Assembly: GCA_028875875.1 (NCBI GenBank) | Contig: JAGWUV010000010.1 | Coordinates: 30,873 to 94,872 of the forward strand | Direction: 5' to 3' | Source of the DNA: Bacteroidota bacterium | Lineage (GTDB): Bacteria > Bacteroidota > Bacteroidia > Chitinophagales > Chitinophagaceae | DNA length: 64,000 nt | In this document: positions 38,308-47,688 of the stretch, piece by piece | How the letters are laid out: every line of letters begins with the position of its first letter | How positions within the stretch are numbered: position 1 is the first letter of the stretch | Translations under genes and position numbers: made by a program | The notes under the pieces: model-generated | What the model was told of the DNA's origin: nothing | The model's database searches: none | Seen by the model: only the letters and a program-made list of their open reading frames with translations

Positions 38308-39699
38308 ATGAAAACTATTCTTTTTATAATATTTTTTTCTCCTGTATTAGTGTTAGGACAAGCAGCCGCTCAACAGGTTTTTTCTGTAGATGATTTTATA
38401 CAACAGGTAAAAGCGTATCATCCTGTTGCAAAGCAGGCAAATCTTCAAACTGAAAAAGCAAAAGCTGCTTTGCTGTCAGCGCAGGGATCATTTGATCCAA
38501 CATTGAATTTCAGTTCTCAGCAAAAAACATTCAATGGCACCAACTATTATTATTACAATAATCCTGAGTTAAAAATACCTACCCAATTGCCCATAACTGT
38601 AAAAGCAGGAATGGAAGATAATGGAGGAAGGTATTTAACATCGGAAGTTACACCGGGGCAATCCAGCTATGTTGGCGTTGAAGTAGCATTGGGAAAGGGC
38701 TTGCTTACAGATAAACGAAGAACAATGCTGAAGCAGGCTAAACTATTTCAGGGGCAAACGGAACAAGACAGGTTAAAGATGATCAATGATTTGATGTTCG
38801 ATGCCTATGTGGCTTATTGGCAATGGGCGGGAGCCTTCCAGCAAAGGAAGATCAATAAGCAGTTTGCAAAAACTGCGGCAGAGCGGGCAAGACTAATTGC
38901 TATCGCTTATACTAATGGTGATAAAGCCTTAACTGATACTGTAGAAGCCTATGTGCAATTGCAGAACTATGAGATTCAGATAGCAGATGCCCAAATAAAG
39001 CTGAATAACGCCGCATTGGAATTATCTAATTATCTATGGCTCGAAGATAATAATCCTTACCAGTTGTCTGATAAATTGATACCTGATACTATGGCATTAC
39101 AATCAGGCATGAAGACTTTAGTGTTGGAAGAACTAGTGCAGCAGGCTTTGAGCAGCAATCCTGCTTTACAATCATATAATTACAAACTGGATGTTTTGGA
39201 AGCGGAAAAGAAACTGAAGTTCCAAAGTTTACTTCCCTCTATCAACCTTAAAGCGAATCTGTTGAATAGAGGTTATTATTCTTTTGGTGGAATGGATGCT
39301 GCATATTTTCAGAACAACTACAAATATGGAATAGATTTTAAAATGCCTCTCTTTTTTCGTGAAGGTAGAGGTGAGTACAAGAAGGCAAAGCTGAAAATCC
39401 AGGAAACAAGTTTAGAATTTGAAGCTAAAAAATGGCAGGTTGAAAACAAGGTAAGAAGTTATTATTCGGAGATGATATTATTGGAAGATCAGTTACGTAT
39501 TGCTAAAAATAACATGAAGAATTACGAGATGCTATTACGTAATGAGCTGCTTAAATATGAAAACGGAGAAAGCTCATTATTTATGATCAACAGCAGGGAG
39601 ACCAAATTGCTCGAAGCACAGCAAAAGCTGATTGATCTTAAAGTAAAGTATATGAAAGCAGGTTATGCAGCAGCGTGGAGTGCCGGTTTATTGTTGTAA
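38308..39699 (+). CDS. TolC family outer-membrane channel
   Basis: A 463-residue outer-membrane efflux protein. The start at 38308 gives a clean signal peptide (MKTILFIIFFSPVLVLGQ); a longer frame runs back into the HlyD gene and is rejected. The mature part has the two OEP repeats, with long Ala/Gln/Lys-rich helices (YHPVAKQANLQTEKAKAALL; NPALQSYNYKLDVLEAEKKL) and short strands. It is 4 bp from hlyD and completes the tripartite export system. Confidence 0.88.
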   Translation: MKTILFIIFFSPVLVLGQAAAQQVFSVDDFIQQVKAYHPVAKQANLQTEKAKAALLSAQGSFDPTLNFSSQQKTFNGTNYYYYNNPELKIPTQLPITVKAGMEDNGGRYLTSEVTPGQSSYVGVEVALGKGLLTDKRRTMLKQAKLFQGQTEQDRLKMINDLMFDAYVAYWQWAGAFQQRKINKQFAKTAAERARLIAIAYTNGDKALTDTVEAYVQLQNYEIQIADAQIKLNNAALELSNYLWLEDNNPYQLSDKLIPDTMALQSGMKTLVLEELVQQALSSNPALQSYNYKLDVLEAEKKLKFQSLLPSINLKANLLNRGYYSFGGMDAAYFQNNYKYGIDFKMPLFFREGRGEYKKAKLKIQETSLEFEAKKWQVENKVRSYYSEMILLEDQLRIAKNNMKNYEMLLRNELLKYENGESSLFMINSRETKLLEAQQKLIDLKVKYMKAGYAAAWSAGLLL

Positions 39700-39739
39700 C
39701 CACCTGTTGAAAAGCCTTTATAGGTTCAGTAATCACTCT

Positions 39740-39812
39740 TTAAGCTATTTTTAAGTTTAACATAGGCGTAATCTTGCGGTAATAATTTATTAACACAGCG
39801 GCCGAACCTTTG
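39740..39812 (+). promoter_or_regulatory. Pho-box-like direct-repeat promoter of the TonB receptor operon
   Basis: Four heptamers with exact 11-bp period: TTAACAT 39757, GTAATCT 39768, GTAATAA 39779, TTAACAC 39790, then 8 bp and AACCTTTG (39805-39812), 18 nt before the ATG. Another pair TTAAGCT/TTAAGTT (39740, 39751) also has an 11-bp period in a shifted register. The same layout precedes the porin gene. Confidence 0.6.
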
Positions 39813-39830
39813 CCATAAATAAATTAAAAA

Positions 39831-42614
39831 ATGGTTAAGATAAGGCTTGTTTTAATTTTAATTTTATTTATAACTAATTCAAGCAAAGCTCAATTAATTA
39901 ATATTTCAGGTAAAATTGCGGATGCTGAAAACAACGCACCTTTAGCCGGTGTATCTATTAAAGTACTGGAAACGCAACATATTTATTCCTCAGATGTAGA
40001 AGGCAGATTTTTGTTGCAGCTTGCTCCTAATAAAAAATATAGCCTCTTGGTTACGAGCCTCGGCTATCTATCAAAACAAGTTACAGACGTTACTGCCGAT
40101 AATACGGCATCACTTGAAATTAGTTTAAAACGTGCAAAAGCCAACGTATTAAATGAAGTTACTGTTAAGAGTTCTGCCAAAAAAGAAACCATCGCATCTA
40201 TTTATAGCCTGCAGAAAAACAGTTCTTCCATATCAGACGGTATATCAGCTGAAGTAATCAAAAAATCACCGGATAGAAATATTGGTGATGTATTAAAGCG
40301 TGTGAGCGGGGCCTCTGTTCAGGATAATAAGTTCGTGGTAGTACGGGGCTTGAATGAACGTTACAACATCTCTATGCTGAATAATGCCGTATTACCAAGC
40401 ACGGAGCCTGATAAAAAAGCTTTCTCTTTCGATATCATTCCTTCTTCTTTAATTGATAACCTGCTTATTTATAAATCTGCTACTCCTGATTTACCGGGAG
40501 ATTTTTCAGGGGGAGCAATAAAAATTCTTACCAAAGATTATCCGTCTCAGAAAATATCAGAGCTGTCATTCTCGGCAGGCTTTAATACCTTAACTACATT
40601 TCAGAATTTCTACGTTGGTTATCCGAATGGAAACTTAGATGCACTGGGTTTTGTAGGAAATTCAAGGGCAATACCTGCTGCTTATAAACAATATGGTTCT
40701 TCATTTATTCTTCAATCTAATGATGTTAAGAAACAGGTAACCAAGTTGTTCCCTAATACATTTGGTTCCGGTATCGGATATAAAAGTTATCCTAATCTTA
40801 GTTTTTCTTACCTGAATGGAAATACTAAGGTTTTAAGTAACGGTCATAAGCTTGGCTATATTTATTCTATAGCCTACAGTGCATCCAGAAAAGTGAGTGA
40901 AAGAACGAGGGAAGATTATCAGAACTATTCATTTCCCCTGTTTCAGAATAATACCAATACTTACGACCAACGGGCCAATCTATCAGCATTGTTGAATGTT
41001 ACCTATGCGTATCGCAGATCGAAGATTTCTATAAAAAATCTTTTTAATAATGACTTCAGTAAGTTGCTTGCTAAAAGAAACGGATATGATATATCCAATA
41101 CACCGCAGTATTTCTATACTAAAAGCGAGAATACCGAAGCACAACAAAACGGATTATTCAATTCGGTGATGGAAGGTGTACACGCTCTTTCCAAAGGATG
41201 GGGTATTGATTGGAATACTTCTTACAGTTATGCTTATAGGAAACAGCCCGACCAGAAGATAATCAGCTTTCGTACACCTTATGATAACAGTACAAATTAT
41301 TTCATCAAGCTGAATAATGAAAACTCACCCGAGATAAGAAACGCAGGAAGAGTATATGCTAATCTGGGAGAATCAATTTATGGGGCTAATGTTAACGTTA
41401 TAAAGTCATTCGAATGGTTAGGCAAGCAACAGAAAATTAAAGGTGGCGCAAGCACTTATTACAGGGATAGAAATGTAACAGTAGATGCGTTGGGTTATGC
41501 GTCACTTGACTATAACGGTAGAACCATTTATGAAGATAAAAATATTTCTTTCGGAACTATTTTTAGTCCTGATAACATTGATAACTTAAACCTTACACTT
41601 GCCAATATTGCTACCAATTCTGTAAGCTATACAGCTAATGGATGGCTTACTACAGCTTATGCTATGTTTGATGGAAAACTCTTGCCTTCTATAAAACTAA
41701 CTGCCGGCGCAAGGGTTGAAAATTACAAACAGGAATTGATGGCATTGAACCAGGCTACTATCAGGCGTTCGGATTTGGATGTATTGCCTTCGGCTTTAAT
41801 TACGTACAGTCTCAATAATACATCAAATATTCGCATCGCTGCATCTCAGGCAGTAAACAGGCCTGAGTTCAGGGAACTGGCTGCATACAGTGTTTTTGAT
41901 TATGAAAACTATGTGGTGGTAAGAGGTAATCCCGGTTTAACAAGAAGCAAAAATACCAATGTAGATCTGCGGTATGAATTGTTCCCTAATCCCGGAGAGA
42001 TCATTTCTTTCAGTGTGTTCTATAAATATTTCGATAAACCTATAGAACAGGTAAATAAAGGGAATGATGTATTGAGTTATGAAAATGCCGACAAGGCAAA
42101 CGCTTACGGGGCAGAAATCGAAATAAGGAAGAAACTTGGTTTCATACAACAAAATGGTTTCTTTGATCGCCTTGCAGTATATACAAATCTTGCTTATATA
42201 GATGGTTCCGTGAAGTTTGGTGCCGTAACGTTCAATACACCGCTGCAAGGGCAATCGCCATACCTGATCAATAGCGGATTGTTATACACTTCAAAGCAAG
42301 ATGATTTTTCTGTAAACCTTCTGTATAACCGAATTGGGCCGAGATTAAAGTTCAGGTCCGTATCAGGTGGTGCGTTGAACATTTTTGAAAAGCCCAGAGA
42401 CCTGCTGGATCTGCAGATCAGTAAGAAATTAATGAAAGATAAGTTAGAGCTAAAGCTAACTGTAAGCGATATCCTGGCACAACCTTTTGTATGGTATTAT
42501 AAGTTCGATGCTAATCCATCATCGAATGCTTATGATCCTGCAAAGGATAGAATTATCAATTCCGTAAATTATGGCACTACTTCAACGCTTAGTGTAAGGT
42601 TTAAATTCAATTAG
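39831..42614 (+). CDS. TonB-dependent receptor with carboxypeptidase-regulatory-like domain
   Basis: Outer-membrane active transporter, 927 residues. Signal peptide (about 1-20), a CarboxypepD_reg-like domain (INISGKIADAENNAPLAGVSI, about 23-110), a plug domain (NIGDVLKRVSGASVQDNKFVVVRGLNERY, about 150-260) and a 22-strand barrel ending in STLSVRFKFN. It has no SusD partner; instead a 463-residue lipoprotein gene follows 47 bp later. Position before the porin and pst genes and a Pho-box-like promoter suggest uptake of a phosphorus compound, which is inference. Confidence 0.9.
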   Translation: MVKIRLVLILILFITNSSKAQLINISGKIADAENNAPLAGVSIKVLETQHIYSSDVEGRFLLQLAPNKKYSLLVTSLGYLSKQVTDVTADNTASLEISLKRAKANVLNEVTVKSSAKKETIASIYSLQKNSSSISDGISAEVIKKSPDRNIGDVLKRVSGASVQDNKFVVVRGLNERYNISMLNNAVLPSTEPDKKAFSFDIIPSSLIDNLLIYKSATPDLPGDFSGGAIKILTKDYPSQKISELSFSAGFNTLTTFQNFYVGYPNGNLDALGFVGNSRAIPAAYKQYGSSFILQSNDVKKQVTKLFPNTFGSGIGYKSYPNLSFSYLNGNTKVLSNGHKLGYIYSIAYSASRKVSERTREDYQNYSFPLFQNNTNTYDQRANLSALLNVTYAYRRSKISIKNLFNNDFSKLLAKRNGYDISNTPQYFYTKSENTEAQQNGLFNSVMEGVHALSKGWGIDWNTSYSYAYRKQPDQKIISFRTPYDNSTNYFIKLNNENSPEIRNAGRVYANLGESIYGANVNVIKSFEWLGKQQKIKGGASTYYRDRNVTVDALGYASLDYNGRTIYEDKNISFGTIFSPDNIDNLNLTLANIATNSVSYTANGWLTTAYAMFDGKLLPSIKLTAGARVENYKQELMALNQATIRRSDLDVLPSALITYSLNNTSNIRIAASQAVNRPEFRELAAYSVFDYENYVVVRGNPGLTRSKNTNVDLRYELFPNPGEIISFSVFYKYFDKPIEQVNKGNDVLSYENADKANAYGAEIEIRKKLGFIQQNGFFDRLAVYTNLAYIDGSVKFGAVTFNTPLQGQSPYLINSGLLYTSKQDDFSVNLLYNRIGPRLKFRSVSGGALNIFEKPRDLLDLQISKKLMKDKLELKLTVSDILAQPFVWYYKFDANPSSNAYDPAKDRIINSVNYGTTSTLSVRFKFN

Positions 42615-42661
42615 ATGAACTGCTTATAAATTTTAAATAAAAATTTTCAAAACAAAAACAA

Positions 42662-44053
42662 ATGAAAAAGCAATTATTGCAGATCATTGGATTTGCTACA
42701 GCCATTGTTATGGCTGCATGTTCAAAGTCTGATTCACCCACAACAGTGCCTGTTGGTAACAACTCTACCGATGGTAAGATCCGAGGCATAATTACTACTG
42801 ATCAGCATTGGACAAAAGATAAAACCTACATCTTACGGGGATACGTATACGTACAAACAGGAGCCACATTAACCATCGATCCCGGAACAAAAATCATTTC
42901 TTATAAAGATTCTGCCGGTGTACTGGTAGTGTACAGAGGTGCTAAGATTATGGCACAGGGAACTGCTTCAGAACCTATTGTATTTACATCGGGAGAAACT
43001 ACTCCGCAGCCCGGAGACCTGGGTGGAGTAGTATTGGTTGGCCAGGCGCCGGGTAATGGCAACCACGCGGTGTTAGAAGGTGGCGTTGATGCGGCATTTA
43101 GTGCTTTTGGCGGAACCAATCCCGCCGATAATTCAGGTGTTTTAAAATATGTTCGAATTGAATATGCGGGTAAAGCCGTGAACCCGGGCGATGAGATCAA
43201 CGGTTTGTCGTTGTATGGAGTAGGTAACGGTACCACCATTGATTATGTGGAAGTAATGCGTGGATTGGATGATGCGTATGAATTCTTTGGCGGAACAGTG
43301 AATTGTAAACACCTGATCGCTTATAACTGTGCCGATGATGATTATGATATGGATGACGGATATACCGGTATGATTCAATATGCTATCTCTATTAAAGATC
43401 CTAAGTTCACAGATGGTAAAGGAACCACCGGTGATGTTTCTAACAATTTTGAAGTGGATAATGTGAATCCGAGTAACGGTTTTCTTTTATCAAGATCACC
43501 AGTTACATCACCTGTTTTGTCAAACTTTACGGTAGTTGGACCTAATACAGCTCCTGGTGCAGGAACTACTTCTGCGGATTATGGTTGGAGTATGCGTTGG
43601 AGAAGGGGTAGTAAATTTATTCTTGCCAACTCTGTTGTGGTAGGAGGTTCTAAAGGTGGGCTTCGTTTGCAGGAGGATTCTACAGTTGCTTACTTCGCCA
43701 GAGGTAACAGCGCATTTTATAATAGTTACCTGCATACAGCTAACGGCGCTGCCATTGATGTGCAAACCGGTTTAACTATTCCTGGTTTAACTTATGATGC
43801 AACTTCAATCACTAACTTGTTCATAGGATCTTATAAATCTTCAATAGTAACAGATGCCTCTACATTAAAACTGGGAGATGCTTTTAACAATACTGCACCT
43901 AATTTAAAACCTCAATCGGGTTCTCCATTACTTTCTGGAGCCTTATTCGATTTTGGTTCTCTTCCAAACAGCTTTTTTGATAAAGTAGCATATAAAGGAG
44001 CTTTTGACGGATCAACAGATTGGACTGCAGGATGGACTGTATGGGGAAAATAA
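42662..44053 (+). CDS. Surface lipoprotein partner of the TonB receptor
   Basis: A 463-residue lipoprotein: signal with lipobox VMAAC (Cys20), a flexible Ser/Thr linker and then beta-strand-rich turns like a beta-helix (LRGYVYVQTGATLTIDPGTK, IVFTSGETTPQPGDLGGVVL, LKYVRIEYAGKAVNPGDEIN). A strongly acidic segment NCADDDYDMDDGYTG (around residue 223) could bind divalent metal. It follows the receptor closely and so may act as its ligand-capturing lid, as SusD does for SusC, although it is not SusD-like. I do not know a characterised homologue. Confidence 0.75.
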   Translation: MKKQLLQIIGFATAIVMAACSKSDSPTTVPVGNNSTDGKIRGIITTDQHWTKDKTYILRGYVYVQTGATLTIDPGTKIISYKDSAGVLVVYRGAKIMAQGTASEPIVFTSGETTPQPGDLGGVVLVGQAPGNGNHAVLEGGVDAAFSAFGGTNPADNSGVLKYVRIEYAGKAVNPGDEINGLSLYGVGNGTTIDYVEVMRGLDDAYEFFGGTVNCKHLIAYNCADDDYDMDDGYTGMIQYAISIKDPKFTDGKGTTGDVSNNFEVDNVNPSNGFLLSRSPVTSPVLSNFTVVGPNTAPGAGTTSADYGWSMRWRRGSKFILANSVVVGGSKGGLRLQEDSTVAYFARGNSAFYNSYLHTANGAAIDVQTGLTIPGLTYDATSITNLFIGSYKSSIVTDASTLKLGDAFNNTAPNLKPQSGSPLLSGALFDFGSLPNSFFDKVAYKGAFDGSTDWTAGWTVWGK

Positions 44054-44081
44054 AGCGAAAATTTTAAAATACGGTAAGAGG

Positions 44082-44116
44082 TTTTGAGGAGGAAAATAAG
44101 CAGATCCTCCTCAAAA
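44082..44116 (+). terminator. Hairpin after the lipoprotein gene
   Basis: Perfect 12-bp stem TTTTGAGGAGGA / TCCTCCTCAAAA, 11-nt loop, no T tract after it. Probably a 3'-end stabiliser or weak terminator. Confidence 0.6.
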
Positions 44117-44163
44117 TGCTTCCGTTCTTAAAAAGAGATTAAAATAAGAAGGAGGAGCAAGAC

Positions 44164-44197
44164 GTAACAATCAGGTAACATTGGGAGGCAATCTTTG
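44164..44197 (+). promoter_or_regulatory. Pho-box-like promoter of porin-pst operon
   Basis: Direct repeats GTAACAA (44164-44170) and GTAACAT (44175-44181) separated by 4 bp, the 7+4+7 geometry of a Pho box, then exactly 8 bp and AATCTTTG (44190-44197), 21 nt before the ATG. No -33 element is needed if an activator binds there. Confidence 0.65.
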
Positions 44198-44218
44198 CCG
44201 AAAATTAAAAAACTAATT

Positions 44219-45559
44219 ATGCTACTTAAGAACACATTAAAGTTAATGCTGCTTGTAACTTTAATATTTTCGTCGGTTTCAATTGTTAACGCCCAGTACC
44301 TGCTTAATTCCGACTCTGCGTTTAATGCCGGGGCTGCCAATTCTGGCAGACTTTGGGGCTACATGTTTGGTGATTACTACGTTAAAACACATAGCGATGC
44401 CTTAAACAGAGGTGGTTCTAACCAGTACACAGGTATCCCGAAAGATAGAAATGCTTTTGCTTTTCGTCGTATTTATTTAGGATACGATTACAACATTTCT
44501 AAAAAATTCTCAGCTGAATTATTGTTAGCTGCTGAAGATAACTTTCCTGGCTTTAACGGACCAACTTCTTCATCTACGACTGGTGATGAACTGTTAAACA
44601 ACAAATTAACTTTCTACATTAAGTTGGCAAACATCCGTTGGAAGAATATCTGGAAAGGAACTGATTTTGTATTCGGTCAGCTTTCTACACCAACCTTCCC
44701 TTTGTTAACTGAGAAAATCTGGAACTACAGGTCTGTTGAAAGAACAATTACGGATATTCGCCGTACTCCTTCTTATGATTTCGGTGGTTCATTGCAAGGT
44801 GTATTTGATCCAGCAACTAAGAACTTTGGTTATAATGTGTTGATTGCGAATGGTACAAGTGCCAAGCCTGCAAGTAACAGCTTCAAATGGTTATATGGTG
44901 ATGTGTATGCTTACCTGTTTGATAAAAAAGTTGTGTTAGATTTATATGCTGATTACTTAAGAACAAACTGGTCGCCTATTCCAAGTCAGGAGCGTTCCAG
45001 ACAAATGGTAAAAGGTTACATTGCATATAACAGTGCCGCTACGGCAAAAGGTGGTATGAATCCTGGACAAGGATACACTGTTGGTGTTGAGGTGTTTGCT
45101 AATAATCTTAAGAATGATCTTTTCGCTACTAAAATTGCCGGTGGTGTAGATACTATTAATAATGTAGCTACAGGAGCTTCCTTCTATGTACACGGTGATA
45201 TCATTAAAAACAAGTTAAGGTTCTTTACAAGGGTTGATTTGTATAACCCAATGAAAAAGATCAATAACAACGTTTACAAAAACTATGTTGGAAATACAGG
45301 TAACTATAATGATGATGAGTTTCTCTTAGCGTATAATAACAACGGTTCACCCGTAAGTGCTACTAAATTAGGCGATGAAACATACAAGCAAACGTTCTTC
45401 CTGGCCGGTTTAGATTATATGCCAACTAAAAATGTACACCTAGAACCTAATATCTGGTATAACCATTATGCAACTCAGTTATCCGGACAATCAGGTGCTG
45501 CAACCGGTGATCATGATATGGTGTTAAGACTTACGTTCTTCTATGTTTTTGGTAAATAA
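44219..45559 (+). CDS. Outer-membrane porin, phosphate-porin-like
   Basis: A 446-residue beta-barrel protein with a signal peptide (about 1-26). The ATG at 44219 is chosen because a TTG 24 bp upstream overlaps the -7 element. The body has long alternating strands with the OprO/OprP-like pattern: FAFRRIYLGYDYNISKKFSA, LTFYIKLANIRWKN, FVFGQLSTPTFPLLTEKIW, and a terminal LRLTFFYVFGK. It lies directly before pstS, so a role in phosphate entry is likely. Confidence 0.78.
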   Translation: MLLKNTLKLMLLVTLIFSSVSIVNAQYLLNSDSAFNAGAANSGRLWGYMFGDYYVKTHSDALNRGGSNQYTGIPKDRNAFAFRRIYLGYDYNISKKFSAELLLAAEDNFPGFNGPTSSSTTGDELLNNKLTFYIKLANIRWKNIWKGTDFVFGQLSTPTFPLLTEKIWNYRSVERTITDIRRTPSYDFGGSLQGVFDPATKNFGYNVLIANGTSAKPASNSFKWLYGDVYAYLFDKKVVLDLYADYLRTNWSPIPSQERSRQMVKGYIAYNSAATAKGGMNPGQGYTVGVEVFANNLKNDLFATKIAGGVDTINNVATGASFYVHGDIIKNKLRFFTRVDLYNPMKKINNNVYKNYVGNTGNYNDDEFLLAYNNNGSPVSATKLGDETYKQTFFLAGLDYMPTKNVHLEPNIWYNHYATQLSGQSGAATGDHDMVLRLTFFYVFGK

Positions 45560-45614
45560 GGAAGCGTTGAGTTTTAGTCGATAAAATGTTTTTTAAAAAA
45601 TAAACTATAAAAAA

Positions 45615-46673
45615 ATGTTTAAGAAATCAATACAAAAGCTGGCAATTGCCATGTTAGCTACTGTAACAATGGCTGCTGCTACTGCTAATGCACAAGGTGA
45701 CAGAACTTTATTGGGAGCCGGTAGTACTTTCATCTATCCTTTGTACTCCAAGCAATTCTCTGAGTACAATAAAAAAACAGGGTTACAGGTAAACTATCAA
45801 TCCATCGGTTCTGGTGGTGGTATTTTACAATTAACTAATAAAACTGTTGATTTCGGAGCTTCTGATGGTCCGTTGAACGAAGAGCAAACTAAAAAAATGG
45901 GTGCTCCTGTATTACACATTCCAATGGCTTCAGGTGCTGTGGTAATTACTTATAACTTGCCTGGTAATAATAACCTTATCAACTTAACACCTGATATTAT
46001 CGCTGATATCTTTTTAGGTAAGATCACAAAATGGAATGATCCAAGGATCATATCATTAAACAAAGGTGTTAGCATTCCTGCTTTCCCAATCCTGGTAGCA
46101 CACAGGTCTGATGGTAGTGGTACAACTGCTATCTTCACTAACTATCTTTCAAAAGTTAGTCCTGAGTGGGCTAAAAGAGTAGGTGCAGGTGGTGCTGTTA
46201 ACTGGCCTGTTGGTTTAGGTGGTAAAGGAAACGAAGGTGTTTCCGGTATTGTTAAGCAAACGCCAGGTGCTATCGGTTATGTAGAGTTGATCTATGCTTT
46301 GCAAAACAAAATGGATTATGCTAAAGTGAGAAATAAAAAAGGCAGCTTTATTATTCCTTCATTGGCTTCTGTAACTGCCGCAAGTAATGTAGCTTTACCG
46401 GCCGATTCGAAAATATTCTTAACAGATACTGATGCTAAAGATGGTTATCCAATTTCAGGTTTTACATGGGCGATCATTTATAAAGAGCAGGATTATAATG
46501 CACGTTCTGCAGCAAGAGCTAAAGAAGTAGTAGACCTGTTATGGTGGACAATTCATGAAGGACAAAAATTTGCAACTCCTTTAAATTATGCTCCTTTATC
46601 TAAGCAAGCATTAGCAGTTGCAGAAAAAATATTAAAATCGGCTACTTATAAAGGAAAGCCAATTATAAAATAA
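45615..46673 (+). CDS. pstS: Phosphate ABC transporter, substrate-binding protein
   Basis: Periplasmic phosphate-binding protein, 352 residues with a signal peptide (about 1-26). LLGAGSTFIYPLYSKQF, YQSIGSGGGILQL and VDFGASDGPL are the phosphate-binding loops of PstS; HRSDGSGTTAIFTNYL is the third. Full length. It starts 55 bp after the porin gene and is followed by a perfect hairpin before pstC. Confidence 0.95.
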   Translation: MFKKSIQKLAIAMLATVTMAAATANAQGDRTLLGAGSTFIYPLYSKQFSEYNKKTGLQVNYQSIGSGGGILQLTNKTVDFGASDGPLNEEQTKKMGAPVLHIPMASGAVVITYNLPGNNNLINLTPDIIADIFLGKITKWNDPRIISLNKGVSIPAFPILVAHRSDGSGTTAIFTNYLSKVSPEWAKRVGAGGAVNWPVGLGGKGNEGVSGIVKQTPGAIGYVELIYALQNKMDYAKVRNKKGSFIIPSLASVTAASNVALPADSKIFLTDTDAKDGYPISGFTWAIIYKEQDYNARSAARAKEVVDLLWWTIHEGQKFATPLNYAPLSKQALAVAEKILKSATYKGKPIIK

Positions 46674-46727
46674 ATTTCAATAGCGAAAACTGCTGATTGA
46701 GCTTTATCAAATATGATTTTTCTTAGC

Positions 46728-46757
46728 ATTACCCGCGGTAAAACCACCGCGGGTAAT
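46728..46757 (+). promoter_or_regulatory. Intercistronic hairpin pstS-pstC
   Basis: Perfect 12-bp stem ATTACCCGCGGT / ACCGCGGGTAAT with a 6-nt loop and no T run. It should protect the pstS message or attenuate transcription, giving more PstS than membrane subunits. Confidence 0.75.
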
Positions 46758-46773
46758 CTTGTAAAATAGATTT

Positions 46774-47685
46774 ATGGAAGGAATGAATTCGGTGAAAACC
46801 AGGAAGTCTTTCGGACAAATAAGAATGGAGAGCTTTTTCAAGCGCTCACTTATTACTATAGCCCTTTTAATGGTAGTATTAGTGCTGGCCATTATGCTCA
46901 CCTTACTGGTACATTCAATGCCAACAATAAAATCATTAGGCTTCAAGTTCCTTTGGGGTAAAACGTGGGACCCTATCTCAGATGTGTATGGCGGTTATCC
47001 TTTTTTAATTGGAACTTTACTAACCTCTTTTATTGCATTGTTTATTTCTATGCCTTTTGCCTTTGCCATAGCCATCTTCTTAGGCGAATACAAACCCACA
47101 GGCTGGCTTTCTAATCTTTTGAAAAATACGGTAGAATTAATTGCAGCAGTACCCTCAGTGATCTATGGTTTCTGGGGATTGATCGTATTGGTGCCATTAG
47201 TGCAGGAGCTAGAAACCAAAGTAGGTATACTGCCTTACGGTATTGGAATATTCACAGCCTCTATCGTACTGGCTATCATGATCATCCCTTATAGTGCTTC
47301 ATTGGGCAGGGAGATGATACGTATGGTGCCCGCACAATTAAAAGAAGGTGCCTATTCATTGGGTGCTACAAGATGGGAAGTGATCAAAACTGTAGTACTT
47401 CCTTATACAAAGTCAGGTCTGTTTGCCGGTACACTTTTAGCACTCGGAAGAGCCTTGGGTGAAACTATGGCAGTAACCATGGTGATAGGTAACTCTAACA
47501 TGTTACCCACCAGTATATTCGGGCCGGGTAATACCATGGCCAGCGTGATTGCCAATGAATTTACAGAAGCAGATCATACTTTGTATTTATCTGCTTTGAT
47601 TGAACTGGGATTATTCCTTTTCCTGGTAACTGTTATCATCAATGTTATTGGTAAAAGGATCATCAAGAAAGTAACGAAAGAATAA
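46774..47685 (+). CDS. pstC: Phosphate ABC transporter, permease PstC
   Basis: Inner-membrane permease of 303 residues with six membrane helices. The EAA-like loop SLGATRWEVIKTVVLPYTKSG and the ALGRALGETMAVTMVIGNS segment are typical for PstC. Next gene pstA starts 3 bp later. Confidence 0.95.
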   Translation: MEGMNSVKTRKSFGQIRMESFFKRSLITIALLMVVLVLAIMLTLLVHSMPTIKSLGFKFLWGKTWDPISDVYGGYPFLIGTLLTSFIALFISMPFAFAIAIFLGEYKPTGWLSNLLKNTVELIAAVPSVIYGFWGLIVLVPLVQELETKVGILPYGIGIFTASIVLAIMIIPYSASLGREMIRMVPAQLKEGAYSLGATRWEVIKTVVLPYTKSGLFAGTLLALGRALGETMAVTMVIGNSNMLPTSIFGPGNTMASVIANEFTEADHTLYLSALIELGLFLFLVTVIINVIGKRIIKKVTKE

Positions 47686-47688
47686 ATT

